A stretch of 64,000 nt of DNA, taken from Lachnospiraceae bacterium (lineage in GTDB: Bacteria > Bacillota > Clostridia > Lachnospirales > Lachnospiraceae). The position numbers were made by a program, and so were the translations under genes. The notes under the pieces were generated by a model that was given only the letters and a program-made list of their open reading frames with translations, made no database searches and was not told the DNA's origin. Where the stretch lies: assembly GCA_017436865.1 (NCBI GenBank), contig JAFSCH010000017.1, positions 33,453-97,452 on the forward strand, given 5' to 3'. Below are positions 35,817-45,461 of the stretch, in pieces (the stretch's first letter is position 1; the number at the start of each line of letters is the position of its first letter).

Positions 35817-36876
35817 GTCATTACATTTGGAAGATTATAAGTGTTTTACGAATCAAAGGATAGAACTAAATAATATAACACTTTTTACAGGAGCAAATGC
35901 TGCTGGGAAATCCAGTATAATTCAGGCTATGCTGTTATATCAGGCAGGGTGTTCTAATAAAGGAATTATTAATGTAAGTCAGGCGTTAGGAGTCCAAGTA
36001 GGAAGTCCGAAGGCGTTTATTGCACAAGATTCAGAAGGAAAAGGAGCATTTGACTTTAAAATCAGTTTTGATAATGCTGGGCTCGCATTTTATGTAGATA
36101 AGGAAAATGGTTTGGATCTACGAGCAATACCTGATAGTGAAGCAGATGAAATAGAGATATCCTATCTAAATGCAGAACGTATAGGACCAAGAATGTCTTA
36201 TCGTGCCGGGGGCGAAGAGAAGATATTATCAGATGGAAGTAATGCAGCATATTTGATAGAAAAGGCTGACAACAAAGACCTTAAAATACCGGAGCTGTTA
36301 TTATTGAATTCTGATATTTCTCAAAAGTTTTCTTATCAATTAGAACAGTGGATGAGTATTATTTTGGGAAATATGAAGTTATCTGTTAAAGTTGATAATA
36401 ATAAAGCAGAAACGGAGATATTAATAAAAAACGAATTGGTCCAGGACTTTATAACACCAACGCAGACCGGCTTTGGTATTAGCTATATTCTTCCGATTGT
36501 TACAGCTGCATTGTGGGCTTCTACGCAGCAAAATCAAATATTGCTGATAGAAAATCCGGAAGCTCATTTACACCCGGCAGCACAAAGTAAAATAGGGAAA
36601 TTTCTTGCACTGGTTGCAGCAAGTGGGGTACAGGTTATTGTGGAAACACACAGCGAGCATGTTGTTGATGGTGTACGTGTGCAGATGACAGCGTTAGAAA
36701 AGACAGAAGATGTATATGTTCACTTTTTGTCACAAGAAAATGGGCATGTAGAAATAGAGCAATTAACAGTAAATAGATATGGTGAATTGAGTGATTGGCC
36801 GGAATATTTTTTTGATCAAAAGCAAATGGATTTACGAGAATTAATAAAGATGAGATTGAAAAATGAGGGTAAATAA
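35809..36876 (+). CDS. AAA ATPase with ABC/SMC-like fold, DUF3696 type
   Basis: 355 residues. LEDYKCFTNQRIELNNITLFTG opens a RecF/OLD-like ATPase; Walker A is GANAAGKSS (28-36), Walker B LLIENPEAHLHP near 245-256, and VQVIVETHSEHVVDGVR near 275 carries the H-loop. The signature region QTGFGISYILPIVTAALW is that of the AAA_15/AAA_21 group, and the C terminus FFDQKQMDLRELI fits DUF3696. No TOPRIM domain follows, unlike OLD nucleases. It overlaps both neighbours (8 and 14 bases), making a three-gene set with the DUF262 protein. Probably a DNA-responsive regulator or sensor; inferred. Confidence 0.83.
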   Translation: MIKSLHLEDYKCFTNQRIELNNITLFTGANAAGKSSIIQAMLLYQAGCSNKGIINVSQALGVQVGSPKAFIAQDSEGKGAFDFKISFDNAGLAFYVDKENGLDLRAIPDSEADEIEISYLNAERIGPRMSYRAGGEEKILSDGSNAAYLIEKADNKDLKIPELLLLNSDISQKFSYQLEQWMSIILGNMKLSVKVDNNKAETEILIKNELVQDFITPTQTGFGISYILPIVTAALWASTQQNQILLIENPEAHLHPAAQSKIGKFLALVAASGVQVIVETHSEHVVDGVRVQMTALEKTEDVYVHFLSQENGHVEIEQLTVNRYGELSDWPEYFFDQKQMDLRELIKMRLKNEGK

Positions 36877-37717
36877 TATACTAAAGGAAGAAAGTCTTGG
36901 TTATGACATTACAGGTATTGGATTGACTGAGAGAATACACGATATCAAGGCATTGGATGAGGTATCTGATTTCTGTAAAAAACAAGGAGAGAAGATAGAA
37001 TACAGTATTGCTATGTATGAAATGCAAGTAGAGCCAAATTTAACAATGATGGATCTTTTATATAGTGAGAGAATGGCAACTTCGGCAGATGCAATGGCAA
37101 TGCTTATGGAGCTCATAGATAAGAAATGGAAGCTGCAAGTGCAGGAAGAACCTCAAGGAGAAATAATCAGATGTTCCTTGGGGAAATCAAACAATGCGGC
37201 ACATAATATGACAGAGTATATGGCAGAACGGCAAAAGCTTCTCAGGACTTTGACAAAGCAAGAGGAATATTTGGAGTTTATGAAGAGCTGCTTTAGTAAT
37301 AGTGTTTTTGCCGAAGGATTTGATGAAGAATTCATGCATATTAAAGATTTTAAACAGCATATGGATGAGATTACGGATTGTTTACAGGTATTAGATAGTG
37401 AAGCGATTACATTATATGAAGAATATAAAAATAATTTGCAACAGGCGATGAACATTCTGACAAAGAAGCTTTGTACATGTGGACCAGATCCAAAACATGA
37501 GAAAGATTTACATTTTATATTTCAGTATGAAGTAGCAGAAAATGGTGAAGTAGATATTCGAAAGAAAGATATTATATGTTCACCGCATCTGAAGCTAATT
37601 CGAGATGACTCAGACTTACGAATTTACTTTTATTGGAAAGATGCAGATATTTGCGAAGGGAAAAAAGTATTAATCGGAAGAGTGGGCAGGCATACATGGA
37701 GTAAGTATAAAAAATAA
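36863..37717 (+). CDS. Unrecognised third component of the DUF262/AAA set
   Basis: 284 residues that I cannot place in a family. It starts within the AAA gene (14-base overlap), so it is translated together with it. The N-terminal half is mixed; a helical middle (about 115-210, EYMAERQKLLRTLTKQEEYL onward) looks coiled-coil-like; the C-terminal ~70 residues read as beta-rich, with the block IYFYWKD then KKVLIGRVGRHTW at the very end. Two Cys (CTCGPD, about 208-213) are not enough for a zinc site. No HNH, TOPRIM or PD-(D/E)XK motif is visible. The partner context suggests an effector or adaptor. Confidence 0.6.
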   Translation: MRVNNILKEESLGYDITGIGLTERIHDIKALDEVSDFCKKQGEKIEYSIAMYEMQVEPNLTMMDLLYSERMATSADAMAMLMELIDKKWKLQVQEEPQGEIIRCSLGKSNNAAHNMTEYMAERQKLLRTLTKQEEYLEFMKSCFSNSVFAEGFDEEFMHIKDFKQHMDEITDCLQVLDSEAITLYEEYKNNLQQAMNILTKKLCTCGPDPKHEKDLHFIFQYEVAENGEVDIRKKDIICSPHLKLIRDDSDLRIYFYWKDADICEGKKVLIGRVGRHTWSKYKK

Positions 37718-37757
37718 TCTGCTTGTATATTGTGGATTAAAATAGATGGAGATTACT

Positions 37758-39518
37758 ATGTTAAAGAAAATAGGTTATGTATTGAACAGAAAGCAGAAGC
37801 TACAGTTGGCTATGCTTTTGGTTATTATATTTATAGGTGCATTTGTGGAAATGCTTGGAGTATCTGCAATACTTCCGATTGTTAATATAGCCATAAGCCC
37901 GGAATCGATAGAAGAGACGTGGTATTTAGTATGGATTCGAAGTACCTTTGGATTACATGATGCCAAGCAAATGCTCATGTTCATGTCAGTTGTTATGATT
38001 GTGATATACATCATAAAGAATATATATATTATGTTCATGTACAGTGAGCAATATCGATTTACATTCAACAATCAGCGAAAATTGGCAGTGCAAATGTTAG
38101 ACTGTTATATGCAACAGGACTATATCTTTCATGTGTCAAAGAACGTAGCAGAGTTGCAAAGAAATGTTACAGCAGATGTAAATGGCTTTTTTACGGTACT
38201 CCTGAATACCTTACAGCTTATAGCAGAGGTAAGTGTTTGTGTACTTGTTTCTCTCTTCTTGGTAAATACAGATCTGATGACAACGATTTTGCTTGCAGTA
38301 TTAATGGTAGTCTTTATTTCGGCATTTGCAGGGATTTTCAAGAAAGTTCTCGTAAAAAAGGGTGAAGAGAACAGAGTTGCCAATATGCATGTAACAAAAT
38401 GGATTCTTCAGTCCTTTTCAGGAATTAAAGAGATTAAGGTTATAGATGGAGAGAAATTCTTTATCACGAATTATGATAAGCATTATAGGAAATGTGCAGC
38501 ATTACAAAGACAACAGTCTACGATGACGATAATGCCAAGACCAATTATGGAGACGGTATGTATCTGTGGATTGCTGTTTACCGTAATTATCAAATTGCAG
38601 ATTGCGCAAACAGAGATTACAGAATTGATTCCTACATTAACTGCTTTTGCAATGGCGGCATTCAGATTACTTCCTGCATTTAACCGTATTACAGGATATT
38701 TGAGTGGAATTATGTTTAATAAACCATCTATCGATGCAGTCTATCAGGATTTGATAGAGATAGAGGCATTGACGAATAAGAAAAAAGAAGTAATTGATAA
38801 TAAGATAGATTTGAGATTAAAGGATGCTATAAAGGTGGAGAAGTTATCCTTTAAATATCCTGAGAATGACAAATGGATATTGAAGGATGCAGAATTGGAA
38901 ATTAAAAAGAATAGCTCGGTTGCATTAGTAGGTGCTTCCGGTGCAGGTAAGACTACGGTAGCAGATTTGATCTTAGGTCTGTTTGAGCCTCAAGGCGGTA
39001 GAATTACGGTAAATAATCTTGATATTAAGACCAATATGGCAGCATGGCATAGCAATATCGGATATATACCTCAGAATATCTATCTGATTGATGATACCAT
39101 AAGCGCAAACGTTGCATTTGGAATGGATGTTGAGAATATCGATGAGCAGGCAATGCGAAAGGCATTGAAGGAAGCAAAGCTCGATGAATTCGTGGATAGC
39201 TTACCAGATGGAATAAATACCATAATTGGTGATAGAGGTGTTAAGCTTTCCGGCGGTCAGAGACAGAGAATCGGAATTGCAAGAGCCCTGTATCGTAATC
39301 CAAATGTATTAATTCTGGATGAAGCAACTTCAGCTCTTGATAACGAGACAGAGAAAGAAGTAATGAATGCCATTGATGGACTTCATGGAACAAGAACCTT
39401 GATTATTATCGCACATAGATTAAGTACAATTGAGAAATGTGATGAAATCTATGAAGTGGGAAATGGGAAGATTACAAAGAGAGAAAAAGGAGAAGTGTTG
39501 GGGGATAGCAAGGAGTAA
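37758..39518 (+). CDS. ABC exporter, MsbA/PglK-like lipid-linked glycan flippase, second copy
   Basis: 586 residues from ATG 37758 (GGAG six bases upstream; the frame opens at ATG 37746). Membrane domain, then an ATPase with GASGAGKTT (392-400), LSGGQRQR and ILDEATSALD. Same organisation as 6614-8359, with aligned N termini and an identical end of the ATPase domain (IIAHRLSTIEKCD / IIAHRLNTIEKCD). The two are paralogues, clearly diverged, so they may flip different lipid-linked glycans. It stands right after the DUF262 set and begins the final stretch of the first polysaccharide region. Confidence 0.88.
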   Translation: MLKKIGYVLNRKQKLQLAMLLVIIFIGAFVEMLGVSAILPIVNIAISPESIEETWYLVWIRSTFGLHDAKQMLMFMSVVMIVIYIIKNIYIMFMYSEQYRFTFNNQRKLAVQMLDCYMQQDYIFHVSKNVAELQRNVTADVNGFFTVLLNTLQLIAEVSVCVLVSLFLVNTDLMTTILLAVLMVVFISAFAGIFKKVLVKKGEENRVANMHVTKWILQSFSGIKEIKVIDGEKFFITNYDKHYRKCAALQRQQSTMTIMPRPIMETVCICGLLFTVIIKLQIAQTEITELIPTLTAFAMAAFRLLPAFNRITGYLSGIMFNKPSIDAVYQDLIEIEALTNKKKEVIDNKIDLRLKDAIKVEKLSFKYPENDKWILKDAELEIKKNSSVALVGASGAGKTTVADLILGLFEPQGGRITVNNLDIKTNMAAWHSNIGYIPQNIYLIDDTISANVAFGMDVENIDEQAMRKALKEAKLDEFVDSLPDGINTIIGDRGVKLSGGQRQRIGIARALYRNPNVLILDEATSALDNETEKEVMNAIDGLHGTRTLIIIAHRLSTIEKCDEIYEVGNGKITKREKGEVLGDSKE

Positions 39519-39547
39519 AAGTACTTGAAGTAGAGAAGGAGAGCTAT

Positions 39548-40399
39548 ATGATTTATGCAATGACATGTGCAGACAGTAACTACATGCCTTGCGCAGAGTT
39601 TCACATGGAGACGGCGAAAAAAAAGGGAAAAGTTGATAAAACGATTATATGCAATATCGAAGAGCTTGACGAGGAATTTAGAAATAAGAATCAAAAAATA
39701 TTATCTTCAGGAGAAGGAAGAAAAAAAGGATTTTATATATGGAAACCTTATTATGTAAACAAAATACTGTCGCAATTACAGTACGGAGACTTTTTGATTT
39801 ACTTAGATAGTGCTGGATTCTATTATCGTAATGATGTTCATGAAATTGTAAATTATATGCTGAAAAAGCATATAGATATGGTCGGAACAAGAAGATTTTC
39901 TTATTTAGACAAGCATTGGACGAGAAGAGATACCTTTGTGTATATGGGATGTGATACGCCAGAATATACAGATAGATGTCAATGCATGGGTGGCTGTTTT
40001 GTTTTACAAAAAACAGAGAAGACTGTAAAACTGATACAGGAATGGATTGATTTTTCACAGAATTTTCAGATTATTGCTGATGCAGAGAATACTTGTGGAT
40101 TAGATAATTATGATGGGTTTGTTGCTCATCGTCATGACCAGAGTATTATGTCGATTTTACAGACAAAGTATCATGTAGTGACAATTGAAAAAATTCCGGT
40201 AGCTGATTTTTATGTATATCATCATACTATGGAAACGTCGATACGAGGAATAAAAAAACAACTTCGTAAAAACAGAAGAGAGCAAATTAAAAAGGCTTTA
40301 AAAAGAAAAGATATAAAAATGATATATTATATAGAGCGAGAGCGGTATTATAATACATCATTGGTACAAAGAAGAATACGATCAAGGAATTGTAAGTAG
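39548..40399 (+). CDS. Probable GT-A glycosyltransferase of the 'YIWKPY' family
   Basis: 283 residues, behind GAAGGAG. The sequence shares GFYIWKPYYVNK, DFLIYLDSAG (metal site-like), RRDTFVYMGCD and HRHDQSIMSIL with the gene at 51234-52070 (GYYLWKPYFLNK, DYLIYTDSG, KRDTFILMGCD, HRHDQSVWSLM), so both belong to one family. The order of these motifs fits a GT-A fold sugar transferase, as found in capsule clusters. The C terminus is very basic (many Lys/Arg, about 235-283), which may hold it to the membrane. Followed by a strong terminator. Reaction inferred. Confidence 0.68.
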   Translation: MIYAMTCADSNYMPCAEFHMETAKKKGKVDKTIICNIEELDEEFRNKNQKILSSGEGRKKGFYIWKPYYVNKILSQLQYGDFLIYLDSAGFYYRNDVHEIVNYMLKKHIDMVGTRRFSYLDKHWTRRDTFVYMGCDTPEYTDRCQCMGGCFVLQKTEKTVKLIQEWIDFSQNFQIIADAENTCGLDNYDGFVAHRHDQSIMSILQTKYHVVTIEKIPVADFYVYHHTMETSIRGIKKQLRKNRREQIKKALKRKDIKMIYYIERERYYNTSLVQRRIRSRNCK

Positions 40400-40447
40400 A
40401 AAAAGTCCTTTGCATGGATTTGTGGAAATTTATGCAAAGGACTTTTT
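40400..40447. terminator. Bidirectional intrinsic terminator
   Basis: A perfect 16-base inverted repeat, AAAAAGTCCTTTGCAT at 40400-40415 and ATGCAAAGGACTTTTT at 40432-40447, with a 16-base loop. The A-run on one side and T-run on the other make it work in both directions. It lies exactly between the convergent ends of the + gene (stop at 40399) and the minus-strand YfhO gene (stop at 40452). Confidence 0.9.
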
Positions 40448-40451
40448 ATGG

Positions 40452-43016
40452 TTATATTTCTCGGTTACTTTTATTTATTATATAAAAAGTTATTAAAGTT
40501 GAAAAGATAGTAATAAGGAAAGCAATTTTAATACCAGGAGTACAATAGGAAAAGATTATTTCGTGTTTTCCTTCATCTACATCAATTCCCATAAACATGC
40601 TATTGATACGATAAATATCAACTTCTTTACCGTCAACTTTAGCAGACCAGCCAGCACTGTAAGGTAAAGAAAGACATAACATACGGGGGTCCTGCAAATT
40701 TACCTGTGCTGAAATACAGTTGGTTTCAATACTAAGATTAGACATATCTATACGCAATTCAGAAATGATATCATGATAGCTGGAATAATCATAATTGATT
40801 AGTTGTAAAGTTATTTGGTCATCAGCAGAAACTTTGATAGTATATTCCTTCAAAGTTTCATGGTCAACACATCCTAAATTCATACCAATATATCCATTAT
40901 TATGTTCGGGAAGAACACTTGCTTTGGAAACGAGCGTTTTATTTTCATAAATTTCGAATAGATTGCCGACATCGAGGTGTTTTATAAGAATATAATTTTC
41001 ACAGTTAGGTAATAATTTCATATTGAAATGGAGTTCATCGCCAGCTTGTAAATGGATACTATCTTTATATGAATCAGTATTTTGAATTGAAATGATATCA
41101 TTTATGTAACTGTTTAGAACTTCTTTGTTATTTATTTTCTTGAGTTTCCCGTCATAAGAATCTAAGCAAGCCATTTGTGATATTAATGCCTGTATAGAAA
41201 AGCCATCTAAGTTATCCAGCTTATAGTCGGCAATTGAACGGTAGCCATACATAATTGGTAAAAATTCTGAATTTCTATATAATGACCATTTTCCATCAGC
41301 TGTCTTTTGGTGAAAATCAAAACCATAAGGTATTTGAACATTTTCGTTACTAGGAACAACCATGTATTTTACACCACATAAAGTTTCTAAAGTAGCTCGA
41401 TTATCCAAACCACGATTAGTGATTTTGCTGGTTATATGAGGGGAAACATTCCATTGTTGCATAGTATTTGTAAAATAACTATTTGAAATACTGTAATAAT
41501 TAGATATTCCATTGTAATTTTGCAGAAAGGCTATGTTTGGATAAGTACCTGGTTCTAAATAAGTTACAGCATTATCAACTCTGAAAAAATCTTTATCGTT
41601 GATAAGTTCGCTTATAACTTCTCTTTGTTGAACAGAATCTATAGGCTTATCAAGATAGTTTTCTTTCCAGCAGATATGTATGGAGTATGTACAAACAACT
41701 AAAAAAAGAAGTTGTATAAGTTGTTTTGTATATGAATATTTCAATTTATTTAGGAGAGGAATAACAATTACTAATGTAAACCATATTATTGTGTATGATA
41801 CAAGAGTGATATAATATCTTCTGTTGTCAAGCAATTCGCAACTTCTTCCAATATATATAAGAAGTATAAGAGGAAATGTAATTGCTACTGTTTGAATGGA
41901 TTTTAAATGAAAAAGTTCATCATAAATCTGTACTGCAAGAAAAGCAATATAAAAAATAACTACAATAACCCAACGATCATATGAGCCAAAAAAACCAGAC
42001 ATAATTCGATTGATAACCGGCATTGACGTTAATAAAAGTAGTATTATAAGGTTATATCTATGCTTTTTATAAGAATGAGAGGTAAAAAGCACTAAAAGGC
42101 ATATGACACCAACACTGACTAAGGATAAAACTTGAAAGCTACTGTTATACTGCGGTATAAATATATTTTTAAATAAATTTATGAATAGTTCTTTTGAAAA
42201 TAAAGAAATATTTATATTAGAAACATTAGTTCTGTTACTGGTAAAAAAGCTGTATAATACAGGAAGAAAAAACACACAGGACATTCCAATTCCTAAAAGG
42301 TATTCAATAAGCAGATTCCCAATGGTGTGTAAAGACTTCTTTAGGGAGATTCTTTGCGAAGCAAGTTTGTAAAGGACATAAACAGCAAGAGTAATAGAGC
42401 CTACATATAAAAAGAAAAAACCAGAAAGAGCAAAAAGAAAAGTAGAAAGTGTTAATATGCCCTTTTGTGTAGCTTTAATGTTCTTTTCGGCACCATATAT
42501 TACTAATGGAATACAGTACATTGCATGAGTAAAAATGATGAACATATTACAATGTAGCGTAAAACCCGTAAAAGAGTATATGAGTGCTCCAAAAATATAT
42601 GCATTGTCGTTCTTTGAATTATCAATTTCAAAAGCTACAAGAATAAAAGATAGCCCGCCTAATAGGATTTTGAAATAAAATATAGCAGTATAAACATATG
42701 GTAGCATATTATCTTCAAAAAATAGAAAAAGAAGATAAAAAGGATCACCAAAACCATAGTAATTAAGAGTAGCTATAATATCTTCCCCTAGTCCCAAAGT
42801 ATATCCAAACATTGGAAAACTAAATTGTCCGTGAGATAGATTAGATAAAAACTCTGTGAAGCATCTTTTGATATATAAAGCGGTTGGGTACATTTGGTTA
42901 ACAGCATCCCAACCACCAAAAGCAGCTTGCTTATCTAAACTGAAGCGAATTACTATAGGCATAATAATAAATAGATAAAGAATGACATATAGTAGATATT
43001 TGCGTTTATTTTTCAT
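40452..43016 (-). CDS. YfhO family membrane protein (GT-C-like)
   Basis: 854 residues on the minus strand, the only clear gene in that direction. ATG at 43016 is chosen because GGGGG lies eight bases upstream; a frame from 43043 is open. About twelve membrane segments precede a large extracytoplasmic region. The first loop GGWDAVNQMYP and the C-terminal LPYSAGWSAKVDGKEVDIYRINSMF block, shown here as two parts LPYSAGWSAKVDG and KEVDIYRIN, are the YfhO (PF09586) signature. YfhO is used in Gram-positive bacteria to glycosylate lipoteichoic acid with a polyprenyl-linked sugar; here it may decorate the surface glycan or LTA. The A/T-rich composition differs from upstream. Confidence 0.85.
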   Translation of the reverse strand: MKNKRKYLLYVILYLFIIMPIVIRFSLDKQAAFGGWDAVNQMYPTALYIKRCFTEFLSNLSHGQFSFPMFGYTLGLGEDIIATLNYYGFGDPFYLLFLFFEDNMLPYVYTAIFYFKILLGGLSFILVAFEIDNSKNDNAYIFGALIYSFTGFTLHCNMFIIFTHAMYCIPLVIYGAEKNIKATQKGILTLSTFLFALSGFFFLYVGSITLAVYVLYKLASQRISLKKSLHTIGNLLIEYLLGIGMSCVFFLPVLYSFFTSNRTNVSNINISLFSKELFINLFKNIFIPQYNSSFQVLSLVSVGVICLLVLFTSHSYKKHRYNLIILLLLTSMPVINRIMSGFFGSYDRWVIVVIFYIAFLAVQIYDELFHLKSIQTVAITFPLILLIYIGRSCELLDNRRYYITLVSYTIIWFTLVIVIPLLNKLKYSYTKQLIQLLFLVVCTYSIHICWKENYLDKPIDSVQQREVISELINDKDFFRVDNAVTYLEPGTYPNIAFLQNYNGISNYYSISNSYFTNTMQQWNVSPHITSKITNRGLDNRATLETLCGVKYMVVPSNENVQIPYGFDFHQKTADGKWSLYRNSEFLPIMYGYRSIADYKLDNLDGFSIQALISQMACLDSYDGKLKKINNKEVLNSYINDIISIQNTDSYKDSIHLQAGDELHFNMKLLPNCENYILIKHLDVGNLFEIYENKTLVSKASVLPEHNNGYIGMNLGCVDHETLKEYTIKVSADDQITLQLINYDYSSYHDIISELRIDMSNLSIETNCISAQVNLQDPRMLCLSLPYSAGWSAKVDGKEVDIYRINSMFMGIDVDEGKHEIIFSYCTPGIKIAFLITIFSTLITFYIINKSNREI

Positions 43017-43226
43017 GAAAAGAGCCCCCGTAAATGTTACCATAAAATATTAGTTGATTATAATTTGTTACAATAGTATTATACTGTTAGTGAAAAAAAT
43101 TGCAATCATAACTTAGAAATAGTAGTAATTGCAAATTAGTTGTTTTTGATAACAATATAAATGGAGAACTGGGCGATTATGTTACATTTGTTTGTATCAG
43201 AATGAAATGAAGGGAATGGCGAAAAT
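43017..43226. other. Divergent intergenic region, A/T-rich
   Basis: 210 bases between the starts of the minus-strand YfhO gene and the + strand gene at 43227. It must hold promoters for both directions. Several -10-like TATAAT words occur (for example 43059-43064 on + and a second on the minus strand near 43078-43085), but none has a good -35 at 16-18 bases that I could find, so I assign no promoter. GAAGGGAATGG just before 43227 serves as ribosome site. No small gene seen. Confidence 0.5.
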
Positions 43227-45362
43227 ATGAAAGAAAAAATAGCGAATTACAAAGGGATATTTTGGGCAACATTAATAATAGGGTTAATAACACATGGATT
43301 TTGTTATGCAAATATATTTTCTGGACATGATGCGGCCGGGTTGTGGTGGATTGGAGATTTTTTTGGAGCAGCTGAAGGAGCAAGAATTTTTCAGCCATTG
43401 TTGAATGAACTTTTTTATAATGTGAGAATACCATGGTTGGATGGTGTGTTAACATTACTTTTCTATTCTGTGGCAATTTGGGGGACTTGTGAAAGCTTAC
43501 ATATAAAAAATAGAGTATTAGAATATTTGGTTGCCGGATTATTTATTACGTCGCCAACGGCCATTTCTTCAAATCATTATACAGGATATGTTTTTGCGTT
43601 TGCACTTATGACATCTTGTTTGGCTGTTTATGTATATGATAATGTGAGGTTTGGAACTCTGTGGAGTTTTATCTTGATATTAATAACTGCTAATGTATAT
43701 GCATCTTATTTAAATGTGACAATTGCTCTTTTTTTGTTATATTCTTTGCGATGTGTTATTATTGAGAAACGAAAGTATTTTCTGCGACAAATTGAGATGG
43801 CGGCCATTACACTGGGGGCAATGATATTGTCGTTGGTTGCTAGCATAAAAATAGCTGAGGTTGGTAATGCAACTTTACAGAATAGAGTAGAAGAAGCTGC
43901 TTCAATTGAAATGGATTCTTTTGGAGAATTATTAAGAAATGCTATAGATGAGGTGTTTTTATTCTTTTCACCAGAAGGTAACATTAGTTTTTTTCAGGGA
44001 ATACCAATTGTTTATTATTCATTTTTAACTATGTTTTTTGTTTCAACTTTAGGGTTAATTTATGTAATTTTTTCAACAGGTATTTATAAAGAAATTACAA
44101 AGTTGATTATTGTTATAATTGACATTATGTTTATTCCGTTAGCTATGAATATGCTGGCAGTTGTTACGACGTGCCATTATCTGATGACATTTTCTTTTAT
44201 TACTCCTTGGCTTATGTCAATACATTTATTAAATATGATTCTCGAGCATAACATGATCAAACAAGATTGGATTGAAAAAGGGTATAGGATAGTTATTTTA
44301 GTGGTCAGTGCAGTAACGATAATAGAGGGCGGAAAACTTGCTAATATCAGTTATATAAAACAATATGCAAATTATGAAACGGGTATTCAGTATGTTAATA
44401 GGGTGGTAAGCCGTATAGAGAGCATTGATGGTTATATTCCAGGAAAAACGAAAGTGGCTTTTGTGGGATTTAGCAAGATTGGAAATAAGCAAAAGGGCTA
44501 TCAAATGCTTGATGATTTATCAGGAATAGATGGTACAAGTTCATTAACATATAGTATTCCGTTTATTTATTATATTCAGCAACGAATCGGAGTTGATATG
44601 AATATAATAAATGGACAGGATTATCGTTTTGGATTGGATGAATGTTTAGAGACTTTTGAAAAAATGAATCTGTTTTATGATGTAGAAGAAATTTTAAATC
44701 TTGATGCTTATCCAAGTAATAAATGTTTTTTATGGCTTGAAGATGTTTTAGTTGTTAGGCTAGGAGAAAATTTGCAGTATGACATTACAAAAAATGATGC
44801 TGTTGTAATGGAGTGTTGGGAGGAGAATGGTGACTATGAATTGACAGATACAATACAATATAAACTAGATATTCCGCTAGGAATAAGCAGAATTGTTATG
44901 GATGTAGGGAATAGTAAAAACTTCCAACTTGAGTTGTTAGAAAATGTAGATTTGCAAAATTTTACTATTAATAAAATTAGTGATACCAAGATATACATTG
45001 ATATAATAAGTAAAAAAAATACTATTGTTGAGCTGAAAGTTGGACGCTTTTCTGAGGAAGAATACACAACGATACATAGGATTGCTATTAGAACATTATG
45101 CGGTGGAATGTATGAACTTACAGTTAGCCAAGAAGGTGCAGTTTTTATGGATGCTAACCAATACATATTTAATTTGACGGGGGAAGATTTAGAGAATTTA
45201 GACTTAGAATTAGAGGGAACAGGGATTGAAATGGAGTTGTTAGAATGTGAAAAAGATTTTAAAATATACAATGTATTAGTTCCACAAAATCAAGTTGTAA
45301 ACTATTGTATAAAAGGTGATATAAATAAGCTGGATAAGATGACGTATAAAATTGAAAAGTAG
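43227..45362 (+). CDS. GtrII-like membrane glucosyltransferase-domain protein
   Basis: 711 residues, about ten membrane segments followed by a beta-rich extracytoplasmic region (about 500-711). The N-terminal loop FSGHDAAGLWWIGDFFGAAEG, split here as SGHDAAGLWW and GDFFGAAEG, and RIFQPLLNELF fit the 'glucosyltransferase domain' (GtrII, PF14264) family; the latter parallels the WxL.PLL block. Such proteins transfer sugar from a polyprenyl-phosphate donor to the outside glycan. A YfhO gene is divergent to it; the donor could come from the GtrB-like enzymes at 28379 or 50102. Family call moderate. Confidence 0.6.
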   Translation: MKEKIANYKGIFWATLIIGLITHGFCYANIFSGHDAAGLWWIGDFFGAAEGARIFQPLLNELFYNVRIPWLDGVLTLLFYSVAIWGTCESLHIKNRVLEYLVAGLFITSPTAISSNHYTGYVFAFALMTSCLAVYVYDNVRFGTLWSFILILITANVYASYLNVTIALFLLYSLRCVIIEKRKYFLRQIEMAAITLGAMILSLVASIKIAEVGNATLQNRVEEAASIEMDSFGELLRNAIDEVFLFFSPEGNISFFQGIPIVYYSFLTMFFVSTLGLIYVIFSTGIYKEITKLIIVIIDIMFIPLAMNMLAVVTTCHYLMTFSFITPWLMSIHLLNMILEHNMIKQDWIEKGYRIVILVVSAVTIIEGGKLANISYIKQYANYETGIQYVNRVVSRIESIDGYIPGKTKVAFVGFSKIGNKQKGYQMLDDLSGIDGTSSLTYSIPFIYYIQQRIGVDMNIINGQDYRFGLDECLETFEKMNLFYDVEEILNLDAYPSNKCFLWLEDVLVVRLGENLQYDITKNDAVVMECWEENGDYELTDTIQYKLDIPLGISRIVMDVGNSKNFQLELLENVDLQNFTINKISDTKIYIDIISKKNTIVELKVGRFSEEEYTTIHRIAIRTLCGGMYELTVSQEGAVFMDANQYIFNLTGEDLENLDLELEGTGIEMELLECEKDFKIYNVLVPQNQVVNYCIKGDINKLDKMTYKIEK

Positions 45363-45461
45363 ATAGAGAATATGACAAGTGATATATGAAATAGTCTTTT
45401 TGCAGGAGAATTAGTTTACAAGTAAGCATATAATCAATTTAGATAAAGGGAAGAGAAGCAA

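Noticed and set aside
36863-37717. HNH (GmrD-like) half of a type IV restriction enzyme following the DUF262 gene
   Set aside because: The third gene shows no HNH or DUF1524 pattern; naming the set GmrSD would be wrong.
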